From contig CABRXV010000008.1 in assembly GCA_902475005.1 (NCBI GenBank), forward strand, positions 1 through 45,727: DNA of 45,727 nucleotides. The letters run 5' to 3'. Below are positions 17,301 through 24,236 of this stretch, one piece after another. Numbering within the stretch: position 1 is the stretch's first letter; every line of letters starts with the position of its first letter. Source of the stretch: CABRXV01 sp900754955. GTDB lineage: Bacteria; Actinomycetota; Coriobacteriia; Coriobacteriales; Eggerthellaceae. The position numbers and the translations under genes are program-made. The notes beneath the pieces were generated by a model that did not search any database, was not told where the DNA came from, and saw nothing but the letters and a program-made list of their open reading frames with translations.

Positions 17301-17499
17301 CTTCGTTGACCGTCACCTCGCCCGTCTTGGGATCAACTTTCGCCTCGACGGGCTTGCCCGTCTGAGGCGCAGGAAATTCGGACTCGGCAGCGACGGCGGC
17401 CTTCGGCTGAGAGCCGAGGCTGACGCCGGCAGCAGAAGCTACGCCGAGAGCGCACATGGCACCGACGAACGTGCGTCGGTCAATGCTTCTTCCTTTCAC
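14386..17499 (-). CDS. Selenocysteine-containing molybdopterin oxidoreductase, TtrA/PsrA/ArrA-like
   Basis: Catalytic subunit of a periplasmic respiratory reductase, 1037 residues if UGA at 16725-16723 is read as selenocysteine (residue 259). A twin-arginine signal (DRRTFVG, residues 7-13) precedes a hydrophobic stretch. The [4Fe-4S] ligands are C75, C78, C82 and C140. The reading frame is open on both sides of the UGA, and the flanking residues (YGSINSIGHGSS-U) match the molybdenum-ligand region of tetrathionate, polysulfide and arsenate reductases, where Cys normally sits. A hairpin fitting a bacterial SECIS follows the UGA, and a tRNA-Sec gene closes the same locus. The total length matches TtrA (about 1020). 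A GTG start lies 4-5 nt after AGGAGG. A conventional call would split it into two fragments (16723-17499 and 14386-16614). The substrate is unknown; tetrathionate or another sulfur or selenium/arsenic oxyanion is possible. Confidence 0.88.
16692..16718 (-). promoter_or_regulatory. Candidate bacterial SECIS element
   Basis: Starting 4 nt after the in-frame UGA, TTGC pairs with GCAA, a 5-nt bulge (CAATT) follows, then CAGCG pairs with CGCTG around the apical loop AGTT. The loop begins 18 nt after the UGA and has G among its first two bases, which fits the general description of bacterial SECIS elements. It differs in loop sequence from the E. coli fdhF element. Confidence 0.65.
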
Positions 17500-17528
17500 G
17501 TCTCCTCCTCATTACAGTGTTCCCCAGC

Positions 17529-17586
17529 AGGCTCGCGACAACCCGCGAGGCGCTTTTCACAGCTCCCCGCTCGCTGTCGCGAGCCT
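17529..17586. repeat. 12-bp inverted repeat in the leader of the Sec operon
   Basis: AGGCTCGCGACA at 17529-17540 and its exact complement at 17575-17586 are separated by 34 nt. They lie 30-87 nt upstream of the start codon, so the transcript could form a large leader hairpin, or the arms could be protein-binding half-sites. Confidence 0.45.
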
Positions 17587-17626
17587 ACCCTCGTCGATGA
17601 ACCGGCCGGATTCACGATGCTGTCAC

Positions 17627-17650
17627 ATTATCATATTGAAATAGTTCAAT
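17627..17650 (-). promoter_or_regulatory. Candidate promoter/operator of the Sec operon
   Basis: A GATAAT -10 element (minus strand, 17632-17627) lies directly beside a palindrome ATTGAA-ATAG-TTCAAT (17635-17650). No good -35 hexamer is present, consistent with a promoter that needs an activator bound at the palindrome. The regulator is unknown. Confidence 0.4.
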
Positions 17651-17946
17651 GGAAGTATTTGAGACCGTTTCGGGAATCTTTTTTTCGCGTTTTCCGACGA
17701 ATCGCTACCGTTTGCCGATAGTTTTTCAAAATTAGGAAGTTAACTTACTTTTTTAGGAGAGAAGAGGAAACGGGAAGGGCGCGAACGTTTGAAGGAACGT
17801 CGCAAGACCAGCGCGGCATGCGGCGACAGCAGCTAGAGGGACGCACTGCGGTAACGCGCAGTGATGGCGAAGCGGAGCACGCGGCGACAGCGGGCCGCGA
17901 GACATGCAACAGCAACGATCATCGCAGGCGATTTCCGAGGAAATTA

Positions 17947-18077
17947 ATACCCCTCTGTCGTTGAGGGTCGGCTCTTCGCATGACAGAACGTGCATTAAGC
18001 GGTGCCCCGCCGTGTCGGGCAGCATCGTTTGGTTGGTTAACCCCGCATGGTCTGCAAATCTACGCGGGGTTTTCTTT
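17947..18077 (+). ncRNA. Candidate structured small RNA ending at an intrinsic terminator
   Basis: Within the 705-base gene-free stretch 17500-18204, the plus strand holds three successive hairpins: CCCTC/GAGGG, TGCCC/GGGCA, and an 8-bp AACCCCGC/GCGGGGTT stem (18039-18071) followed by TTCTTTT. A possible -10 (TAATAC near 17946) precedes them. No open frame of interest is present. It does not contain the signal recognition particle or 6S RNA signatures I know. Boundaries are approximate. Confidence 0.3.
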
Positions 18078-18121
18078 TCCAAACTCTGCTGTTCGCTAGC
18101 GTTCTCGGCTGATGCCGCTGA

Positions 18122-18150
18122 TTGAGAAAACAAGATGGCGATGCTAAAAT
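18122..18150 (+). promoter_or_regulatory. Strong sigma-70-type promoter for an antisense RNA
   Basis: TTGAGA at 18122-18127 and TAAAAT at 18145-18150 are separated by exactly 17 bp, five of six matches in each hexamer. No open frame follows; a terminator lies about 90 nt downstream, so the product is a short RNA. Confidence 0.75.
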
Positions 18151-18156
18151 GAATGT

Positions 18157-18246
18157 GCTGGCAAAGCCCGTTGGTTGTGAGCCTAGGACGGGCGGCGCTG
18201 GGTTTTATCTAAGACCGGTAGCTGTCCCTACCGGTCTCTTCTTTTT
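18157..18246 (+). ncRNA. Candidate type I antitoxin RNA
   Basis: A predicted ~90-nt transcript from the strong promoter at 18122-18150 to an intrinsic terminator (10-bp stem AGACCGGTAG with its complement, 18212-18237, then CTTCTTTTT). It is antisense to the last ~40 bases of the small hydrophobic protein gene on the minus strand and to its 3' untranslated region. This is the arrangement of txpA/RatA-type type I systems. The 5' end is inferred from the promoter. Confidence 0.6.
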
Positions 18247-18354
18247 CCCTTCGTCATCCGCTCGCGATTTCGATTTAATTTCCCTCCAGACCTCCAGCAG
18301 GAAGCCCGCAACGGTAGCCACCGCCGCAGCGGCGAACACAATCTCCTCGAACAT
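18205..18354 (-). CDS. Small membrane protein, candidate type I toxin
   Basis: A 49-residue protein beginning MFEEIVFAAAAVATVAG. It has one predicted membrane helix (about residues 5-23) and a basic, charged tail (EIKSKSR, GKKKR). The ATG at 18354 lies 8 nt after AAAGGAG, a strong ribosome-binding site, and an extended -10 promoter is seen upstream. Its 3' end is overlapped by a divergent short RNA with its own strong promoter. Size, hydrophobic helix plus basic tail, and antisense overlap are those of type I toxins (TxpA/BsrG/Fst-like); I do not recognise the sequence family itself. Any alternative role as a small membrane regulator cannot be excluded. Confidence 0.65.
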   Translation of the reverse strand: MFEEIVFAAAAVATVAGFLLEVWREIKSKSRADDEGKKKRPVGTATGLR

Positions 18355-18411
18355 AGGCTTTGCTCCTTTCTCTGGAGCGCCGCCCGCGTCGGACTCTGCC
18401 AGCACGCGATG

Positions 18412-18420
18412 ATTCTAGCA
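18412..18420 (-). promoter_or_regulatory. Extended -10 promoter of the small membrane protein
   Basis: TGCTAGAAT on the minus strand is an extended -10 (TGn plus TAGAAT). The -35 region is weak, as allowed for extended -10 promoters. It predicts a leader of about 50 nt before the start codon at 18354. Confidence 0.5.
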
Positions 18421-18433
18421 AACAAAGCGCTGT

Positions 18434-18471
18434 AAAACACCCTCCCTTTCGCACAGGCACAAGGGAGGGTG
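18434..18471 (-). terminator. Terminator of the DUF2148 gene
   Basis: An 11-bp stem CACCCTCCCTT with its complement and an 11-12-nt loop, followed on the minus strand by TTTTAC, 37 nt after the stop codon. It insulates the downstream small-protein promoter. Confidence 0.85.
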
Positions 18472-18507
18472 CCATAAGACTCAAAGAAAAGACGGAAGCC
18501 CTGCCCT

Positions 18508-19044
18508 CTACCGCTTGCTCGGACGGTCGAAGAACGGACTCTTGGAGGAAATGCTCACGGGGACGGCGTAGACCTGCTTCACGCCCGCCCCGAGCATCTC
18601 GAGTCGTTGCGCAGCCAGCCCCGCCGAGAACATCACGCGCGTGTCCACGCGATAGTCGCTCGCCTTCGAGCAGGCCGCACCGAGCGCAATGCCCACGTCG
18701 ACGCTGTTGATCTCGCACGGGACGCCCTCAGTTCGTGCGCCGCACGTGGCAAACCCGCAGTGGCCGCAATCGAGGCCCTGCGGCTGCTCGCGCGTGCCCA
18801 CAAGCAGCACACATGCGGAGGCGCGCAGGTTGCCCGCATCGCGCAGAAAGAACTTGAAGCCCTTCTCCTCGGCGATGCGCTCCATCTCTACCGCGATGCG
18901 CTCGATGTCCTCGCCGTCGACGACGGCGCACTCGATCACGTCGACGCCCTTGCCCTTCGGCGCCGTGCGCGCCGCCACCGCCATCTTCTGCGCGATGTCG
19001 AGCGCCTGCCCGGCGCGCATCTTCCGCTCGTCGTAGATCATCAT
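18508..19044 (-). CDS. DUF2148 ferredoxin-domain protein
   Basis: A 178-residue cytosolic protein of the DUF2148 family. Cysteines cluster in the middle and could hold an Fe-S cluster: GLDCGHCGFATCG and GVPCEINS, then ALGAACSKASDY. The start is one of two adjacent ATG codons (19044 or 19041) behind AGGGGAG. It is divergent from the C_GCAxxG_C_C gene with about 160 nt between them. Members occur in anaerobes, often near redox genes; the exact role is unknown. Confidence 0.85.
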   Translation of the reverse strand: MMIYDERKMRAGQALDIAQKMAVAARTAPKGKGVDVIECAVVDGEDIERIAVEMERIAEEKGFKFFLRDAGNLRASACVLLVGTREQPQGLDCGHCGFATCGARTEGVPCEINSVDVGIALGAACSKASDYRVDTRVMFSAGLAAQRLEMLGAGVKQVYAVPVSISSKSPFFDRPSKR

Positions 19045-19204
19045 GCTCCCCTTTCGCCCTGCGCGTCAGCAACGCGATGCGCAGACTCGACGCACCCGCC
19101 GGCACCGCGCCGTTCGCCAAAACCGATTCCGCTTCGCACGCGACAGCGCGCCTCCGCCTTGCATGTCAGCTATTATAGAGACCGCTTGTTCACGAGGAGG
19201 AACC

Positions 19205-19669
19205 ATGGCACTCGAAATCACCATCCCCGCGCAGTTCGACCGGCCTGCGCTTCTGCAACACGCGCACGAACTCCACACACGCAACTTCAACTGCGCGCAG
19301 TCGGTTGCCTGCACGCTCGCCCCACTGCTCGGCGCCGACGAAGACACGACGTTTCACCTGGCCGAAGGGCTTGGCGGCGGACTCGCCACGCATACCGAGA
19401 CCTGCGGTGCGCTGATCGGCGGGGCGATGGTTCTCGGGCTCGCGCGCAGCAACGGATGCGCCGATCCCACAAGCAAAGAGGAGACCTACAAGCTCTCCGC
19501 ACAGCTGGTGAACCGCTTCCGCACGCAGTACGGCACTGCGACGTGCAACGACATCCGCGCGCAAGACGACAGCGGCACGACGCCCCTTCCCATTTGCGAG
19601 AGCTGCATCGCGTACGCGCTCGCGGCGACGATCGACGTCCTCGAGGAGTTGCGCGCGACACGCGCATAG
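19205..19669 (+). CDS. C_GCAxxG_C_C family redox protein
   Basis: A 154-residue protein of the C_GCAxxG_C_C family, small redox proteins of anaerobes with conserved cysteines. The pattern is seen as FNCAQSV, then TETCGALIGGAMVLG, then CNDI and CESC near the C-terminus. The ATG at 19205 follows AGGAGG by four bases. Its stop codon forms part of the ribosome-binding site of the next gene (TAGGAGG), so the two are probably translated together. The electron partner is not evident. Confidence 0.9.
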   Translation: MALEITIPAQFDRPALLQHAHELHTRNFNCAQSVACTLAPLLGADEDTTFHLAEGLGGGLATHTETCGALIGGAMVLGLARSNGCADPTSKEETYKLSAQLVNRFRTQYGTATCNDIRAQDDSGTTPLPICESCIAYALAATIDVLEELRATRA

Positions 19670-19677
19670 GAGGCGAA

Positions 19678-20370
19678 ATGCAGAGACTCACGGGCGACAT
19701 CATCGGCGATTTGCGCATGGCGATGGCGCAGCGCATGGGCAGCGAGCGCGTGCGCGGATGGATCAAGGAGCAGTCCGAGCCGTATCGCGAGCTCATGTCG
19801 TACTACCGCTGCGCGCTCATGGAGGTGGAGACGAAGTTTCGCGTGCTGAACGAGGAGCTGTCGCTCGACGGCGAGGCGAATCCCATCGAGTCGATCGAGA
19901 CGCGCGTGAAATCGCCCGAGAGCATCATCGAGAAGATCCAGCGCAAAGGCTTCGATTTCACCGTGGAGTCGATCGAGCGAAACATCAACGACATCGCCGG
20001 CATCCGCGTGATCTGCTCGTACGAGCAAGACGTGTACATGCTCGCCGACGCGCTGCTGCGGCAGAGCGACGTGAAGCTCATCGAGCGCAAAGACTACATC
20101 GCCCACCCGAAAGAAAACGGCTACCGCAGCCTGCACCTCATCATCGCCATCCCGATCTTCCTCCACGACTGCACGCGCGTGATGAAGGTGGAAGTGCAGC
20201 TGCGCACGCTTGCCATGGACATGTGGGCGAGCCTTGAGCACAAGATGCTCTACAAGAAGGACGACGCGCGGCGCACCGAGAAGGTGCGACGGAACCTGAT
20301 CGAATGCGCCGAGCTGAGCAAACGCCTCGACGAGCTCATGACCGAGACACGCGCGCTCATCGAGGAGTAG
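19678..20370 (+). CDS. Small alarmone synthetase (RelA/SpoT-type (p)ppGpp synthetase)
   Basis: A 230-residue single-domain synthetase that transfers pyrophosphate from ATP to GDP or GTP. The RelA/SpoT nucleotidyltransferase core is intact: RVKSPESIIEKIQRKG, INDIAGIRVICSY (metal-binding Asp), HPKENGYRSLHLI and VEVQLRTLAMDMWASLEHK (catalytic Glu/Gln region). No HD hydrolase, TGS or ACT domain is present, so it belongs to the RelQ/RelP-size class. It is translationally coupled to the upstream C_GCAxxG_C_C gene, and its end overlaps the convergent LOG gene by 14 bp. Confidence 0.94.
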   Translation: MQRLTGDIIGDLRMAMAQRMGSERVRGWIKEQSEPYRELMSYYRCALMEVETKFRVLNEELSLDGEANPIESIETRVKSPESIIEKIQRKGFDFTVESIERNINDIAGIRVICSYEQDVYMLADALLRQSDVKLIERKDYIAHPKENGYRSLHLIIAIPIFLHDCTRVMKVEVQLRTLAMDMWASLEHKMLYKKDDARRTEKVRRNLIECAELSKRLDELMTETRALIEE

Positions 20371-20950
20371 ACGCCAGCTCCGCCGCCGTGGCGCACGCCT
20401 CATGCGGTGCGCGCTGTTCGTTCGCGACGATCGCCGCGAACTCCTCGACGGATTCCGGGAAGAGGAAGCGATCGCAATCGGCCTGCGTGACGAACCCGCA
20501 GGCGAGCATGTTGCCGATAAGCTGCCTGAGCGGATTGTAGAAGCCGTTCACGTTGAGGAAACTGCATACCGACGGGCTCTTCCCCATGCGGATGCGCGAC
20601 ATGATCTCGGAGATCTCCTCGAGCGTGCCGGCGCCGCCGGGAAGCGCCACGAACACGTCGCCGAGTTCGATCATACGCGCCTTGCGCTCGGCCATGGTGT
20701 CCACCACCTGCAAGCTGGCGAGACCGTGCTGCACAACGCCCGCCTCGGCGAACGCCCGTAGCTCCACTCCGTGCACCGCGCCGCCCGCGTCGATCACCGC
20801 ACGCGACACGATCCCCATGAGCCCGATGGAGCTTCCGCCGTACACGAGCGCATGCCCCCGCGCAGCAATCCACGCGCCGAGATCGCGAGCCGCCCGCTCG
20901 AACGCCTCGTTCCCGTTCGACGTCGACCCGCAGTACACCGTGATGTTCAA
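20357..20950 (-). CDS. LOG-family / TIGR00730 Rossmann-fold protein
   Basis: A 197-residue protein of the LOG family (cytokinin riboside 5'-monophosphate phosphoribohydrolase-like). It begins MNITVYCGSTSNGN, has VYGGSSIGLMG, and carries the PGGxGTxxE motif as LPGGAGTLEEISE, which holds the catalytic residues. In bacteria outside plant associations, the role is probably nucleotide (AMP-like) hydrolysis. It is convergent with the alarmone synthetase gene. A 14-bp inverted repeat sits just upstream of the start. Confidence 0.92.
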   Translation of the reverse strand: MNITVYCGSTSNGNEAFERAARDLGAWIAARGHALVYGGSSIGLMGIVSRAVIDAGGAVHGVELRAFAEAGVVQHGLASLQVVDTMAERKARMIELGDVFVALPGGAGTLEEISEIMSRIRMGKSPSVCSFLNVNGFYNPLRQLIGNMLACGFVTQADCDRFLFPESVEEFAAIVANEQRAPHEACATAAELASTPR

Positions 20951-20971
20951 ATCTGCCCCCCTTCGACCAGC

Positions 20972-21014
20972 TTGGACGCTCGTCGCTCGATCCGATCAAA
21001 CGACGAGCGTCCAA
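20972..21014. repeat. Perfect 14-bp inverted repeat upstream of the LOG gene
   Basis: TTGGACGCTCGTCG and its exact complement flank a 15-nt loop, 22 nt from the LOG start codon. No T-run follows on either strand, so it is a leader hairpin or operator rather than a classical terminator. Confidence 0.55.
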
Positions 21015-21070
21015 AACGCTAACCGCGAAACGCCTGAGCCGATCATAGCAGGACGATCAGAGCAGAATCG

Positions 21071-21105
21071 AAAAAGGGCCCTGCGCGACCATACGCACAG
21101 GGCCC
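21071..21105 (-). terminator. Terminator of the DASS carrier operon
   Basis: GGGCCCTG and its complement form a stem followed on the minus strand by five T, about 30 nt after the stop of the carrier gene at 21134. Confidence 0.85.
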
Positions 21106-21133
21106 AAGCTGCATGCCAGCGAGAACGCTTTAT

Positions 21134-22558
21134 CTACACGAACCCGAAGAACATGCACAGGGCGGGCAGCAGCGTCGAGGTGAGCACGACCAGAACCACC
21201 GTGGGAATCCAGCCGACTTTGACCATGTCGGACATCTTGTAGTATCCAGCGGAGTACGTGAGGATGGGCACGCAGTCGAGCGGCAGCATGTACGACAGCG
21301 ACGCCTGCCAGGCAACCACCATCAGAATGCAGTACATGCTGATGCCGAAGTCGCCTGCAAGCACGCCGAACGGATAGGCAAGGATGCCCGCCACCGCCGT
21401 GCCGACAGGAACGACGTTGTGGATCACCGCGCCCACCGCCGACAGCACGAGAAGCACGATGAACGGCGTCTGCCACGAGGCGGGAATGACGCCCACAACG
21501 GCCGCAACGAGCCAATCGCCGGCGCCCGTCTCAACTACGAAATGGGCCGCCGACAGGATGCACATGATCATGAGGATGACGCCCCAGTTCATGCGACCCA
21601 CCAGCTCTTTGAAATTGAGCGTCGAGCAGCCCGGCAGCGACAGCAGCACGATGGCGACGATCGCCACCATAGCCGTGTCGAGTACGCTGATCCACGAACT
21701 GAGAATCCATGCCACGAGTGCCAGCGCGATGATGGCGATCGTCTTCTTCTCGGGCGCCGTCATCTTGCCAACTTCCGAGACCTCCGCCATCGTCGCATCG
21801 ATGGACTCTTGCGTGATGGGTTCGGGCTTGTACACGCGCGTAAGCACGAACCACGCCGTGAACAGCATGATGGCGCAGAAGGGAATGCCGAGCATCGACC
21901 ACTCCACGAACTGCATCTCGACGCCGAAGAGCGTCTCGAAGAGTCCCACCGTCACCACGTTGCAGCCGTTGCCCGTCATGACCGCCAAACCGCCTGCGTA
22001 CGATGCCCACGGAATGGCGATCATGAGCGCACGACCCATGTTCGACTTGAGCTTCTCTGCGTGGTTCAGCTCAAGCAGCTTCTTTCCAACCGAGATGAAC
22101 ACGCCGCACGCGGCAACATCCGACATGAAGAACGACAGGAACGCCGTCGCGCACATGAAGCCGAACAGCATCTTGTTCGTGTTGGTGCCCGACCAACGCA
22201 GCACGAACGCGGCCATACGCGATGGTATCGTCGTCGCATCGAGCGCAACCGTAAATGCGAACGTTCCCATGAGGAAGAACACCGTCGACCCCATGGCGTT
22301 GGCGTATGCGTCAGAGAACGAGCAAACGCCCATGATGGGCATGAGCACCAAAACGAGCAACGCCGTTGCGGGAAGCGGGATCGACTCGGTGATCCACAGC
22401 ACGATGCCGGCAAGCAGAATGGCGAGCACCATGCGCCCCTCGTACGACAAGTCGGGTGTCGCCGGGGCTAGCGCGGCAATTGCGATGATCGCCGCAGCAA
22501 CCACAATGAACACAATATTGCGGGCCTTCAAACCAGGTCGGTCAAGCGCCTCAACCAT
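21134..22558 (-). CDS. DASS/SLC13-family anion symporter (second copy in operon)
   Basis: A 474-residue membrane carrier of the divalent anion:sodium symporter family, which imports dicarboxylates, sulfate or related anions. About eleven membrane segments are seen. The early family region reads WITESIPLPATALL; the first re-entrant-loop region has TGNGCNVVTVG, where SNT is usual, and the second reads VVPVGTAVAG. It is the last gene of the transhydroxylase-type locus and is paralogous to the neighbouring carrier. The substrate is unknown; given its neighbours, an aromatic acid or fermentation dicarboxylate is plausible. Confidence 0.9.
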   Translation of the reverse strand: MVEALDRPGLKARNIVFIVVAAAIIAIAALAPATPDLSYEGRMVLAILLAGIVLWITESIPLPATALLVLVLMPIMGVCSFSDAYANAMGSTVFFLMGTFAFTVALDATTIPSRMAAFVLRWSGTNTNKMLFGFMCATAFLSFFMSDVAACGVFISVGKKLLELNHAEKLKSNMGRALMIAIPWASYAGGLAVMTGNGCNVVTVGLFETLFGVEMQFVEWSMLGIPFCAIMLFTAWFVLTRVYKPEPITQESIDATMAEVSEVGKMTAPEKKTIAIIALALVAWILSSWISVLDTAMVAIVAIVLLSLPGCSTLNFKELVGRMNWGVILMIMCILSAAHFVVETGAGDWLVAAVVGVIPASWQTPFIVLLVLSAVGAVIHNVVPVGTAVAGILAYPFGVLAGDFGISMYCILMVVAWQASLSYMLPLDCVPILTYSAGYYKMSDMVKVGWIPTVVLVVLTSTLLPALCMFFGFV

Positions 22559-22690
22559 ACCTATCCCCCAATCATCCGATCCTCAGATGGCGCGCGCCCG
22601 TCCATCACCAGCACGGACGAAGCCTCCCTTCAGCTCCTCCGAACAACGGCAGTCGCACAGATCGACGCAAACAGCGAGCGCCTTTGAAGC

Positions 22691-22721
22691 ACGGGCCCTC
22701 CGCGTCGCGCGGAAGGCCCGT
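22691..22721 (-). terminator. Hairpin between the two DASS genes
   Basis: ACGGGCC pairs with GGCCCGT, and the stem continues through CCGCG/CGCGG. It lies 25 nt after the stop of the upstream carrier gene. The T-run is poor on the minus strand and slightly better on the plus strand, so it is at most a partial terminator or an mRNA-processing signal. Confidence 0.4.
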
Positions 22722-22745
22722 TTCCTAAATCCTTTGCCCCTGCGG

Positions 22746-24167
22746 CTAGATCGCTCCCACCATCGACGGGATGACCAGCAGCCACACGCTTGTGATCACG
22801 AGAACGGCGATCGTCGTGGGCAGGCCGCCCTTGAACATCTCGTTGAATTTAAAGTACCCCGGTGCGTAGGCAACCAGGAGCACCGAGTCGAGCGGAACGA
22901 GGAAGCAGAGCGCGCACCACACGGCGATCATGAAGATCGTGCCCGTGTAGTTGCCGCCAACGGCGCCGACCAGGCCGAGAACCGGAGCGGTGACGAGCGC
23001 CGCAAGACCAGGACCCGACGGGAAGAAGTTGTGCACGATGGCGAGCACAACCGCCACGATCAGGAACAGCACGATGAAGCTCATGCCGCCCGTCATGCCG
23101 AGAAGCACGTTGACCAGCCAGTCAACCGAGCCAGCAGCGGACATCGCAGCAACGATGCCGTTGATGGACGCCATCATGAGCAGGATGTCCCACGGGCTCT
23201 CGGAGCGGTACTGCTTCATCGTGATCATCGAGGTACCCGGCAGGAAGAGCATGCCGAGAGCGATGAGCGCGACGAACGTGGTGTTGAGGACCGGGAACCA
23301 GGAGCTGAGAATCCACAGCACGAGCGCGAGCAGCATGACGAAGATGTTGAACTTCTCGCGGAACTCCATCGGCGGAAGCGCAGAAACCTCGGCGAGGAAC
23401 TTGTCGACCGTCTCCTTGGACAGCTCCTCGGGCTTGTACACCTTCACGAGGATGAACCACGTGGCGATCAGGCAGATGACCATGGGGATGGCCATGTAGG
23501 CGAACCACTGAGCGAACGTGATGCTCACGCCGCACGCGGTCTCAGCGAGACCGATGACCACCACGTTGATCGGCGTGCCAGACGGAAGCAGGCAGCCGCC
23601 GAACATGACGGCGAACGGAATAGCGATCGTGAGGCAGCGGCCAAGGTTAGACTTGCCAGGCTCGGCGTCGGCTGCGCGGAACAGCGATGCCGCGAAGCCC
23701 ATCATGATGGCAGTCAGCGCAATGTTCGACATGACGCACGAGATGACGAAACCGATCACCATGTAGCCGAGGATGACGAGATTGACCTTGCCCTTCACGA
23801 GCCGCACCACCATTGCGATGAGGCGCTGCGGGAACGTTGACACGCTCAGAAACGTCGTGAAGCCGAAGATACCGACGAACATCCACAGCGAGCTCGTGAA
23901 CGTCGCGGCCCAGATGGTGTTGTAGTCGGTAATCCCCAGAAAGCCGCACGCCGCCACCATGACGAGCGACGTGATGGGCAAGGGCAACGCCTCGGTCGCC
24001 CACATGACGACTGCGGCGAGAAGCACCATGATGGCGCTCTGCCCCTCACGAGACAGGTCGGGCGCCCACAGCGGACCGAACTGCCCGATGAGAATGAGTG
24101 CGAGCGCAACGACGATCCATATCCACTTGAACATGACCTTGTTGCCGCTCTTGGCTGTTTGAGCCAT
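22746..24167 (-). CDS. DASS/SLC13-family anion symporter (first copy in operon)
   Basis: A 473-residue carrier with the DASS fold: WATEALPLPITSL near the start, the substrate/sodium loop PSGTPINVVVIG in the first half and FFPSGPGLAALV in the second. It shares gene length and order of segments with the carrier at 21134, suggesting an old tandem duplication that has diverged strongly. The ATG follows AAGGAGGGG. It is separated from the Fe-S subunit gene by a 15-bp hairpin, which may lower its expression relative to the enzyme genes. Confidence 0.92.
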   Translation of the reverse strand: MAQTAKSGNKVMFKWIWIVVALALILIGQFGPLWAPDLSREGQSAIMVLLAAVVMWATEALPLPITSLVMVAACGFLGITDYNTIWAATFTSSLWMFVGIFGFTTFLSVSTFPQRLIAMVVRLVKGKVNLVILGYMVIGFVISCVMSNIALTAIMMGFAASLFRAADAEPGKSNLGRCLTIAIPFAVMFGGCLLPSGTPINVVVIGLAETACGVSITFAQWFAYMAIPMVICLIATWFILVKVYKPEELSKETVDKFLAEVSALPPMEFREKFNIFVMLLALVLWILSSWFPVLNTTFVALIALGMLFLPGTSMITMKQYRSESPWDILLMMASINGIVAAMSAAGSVDWLVNVLLGMTGGMSFIVLFLIVAVVLAIVHNFFPSGPGLAALVTAPVLGLVGAVGGNYTGTIFMIAVWCALCFLVPLDSVLLVAYAPGYFKFNEMFKGGLPTTIAVLVITSVWLLVIPSMVGAI

Positions 24168-24189
24168 AACCCCTCCTTTTTCCTACGCT

Positions 24190-24223
24190 GCCCTGCTGCG
24201 GCGCCGAGGCGCCGCAGCAGGGC
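24190..24223 (-). repeat. Perfect 15-bp intercistronic hairpin
   Basis: GCCCTGCTGCGGCGC and its exact complement surround a 4-nt loop between the Fe-S subunit gene and the first carrier gene. No T-run follows on the minus strand; the next bases include the carrier's ribosome-binding site. A role in mRNA end protection or partial termination is likely. Confidence 0.6.
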
Positions 24224-24236
24224 GATTCCCTTTGGT

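Noticed and set aside
17947..18077. Signal recognition particle RNA or 6S RNA
   Set aside because: The conserved SRP core (GGUC...GGAAG...AGCAGCC type) and the 6S open-bubble form are not visible.
17753..18133. A 126-codon minus-strand frame upstream of the Sec operon
   Set aside because: No ribosome-binding site, Cys/Arg-rich, and it overlaps plus-strand hairpins and the antisense-RNA promoter.
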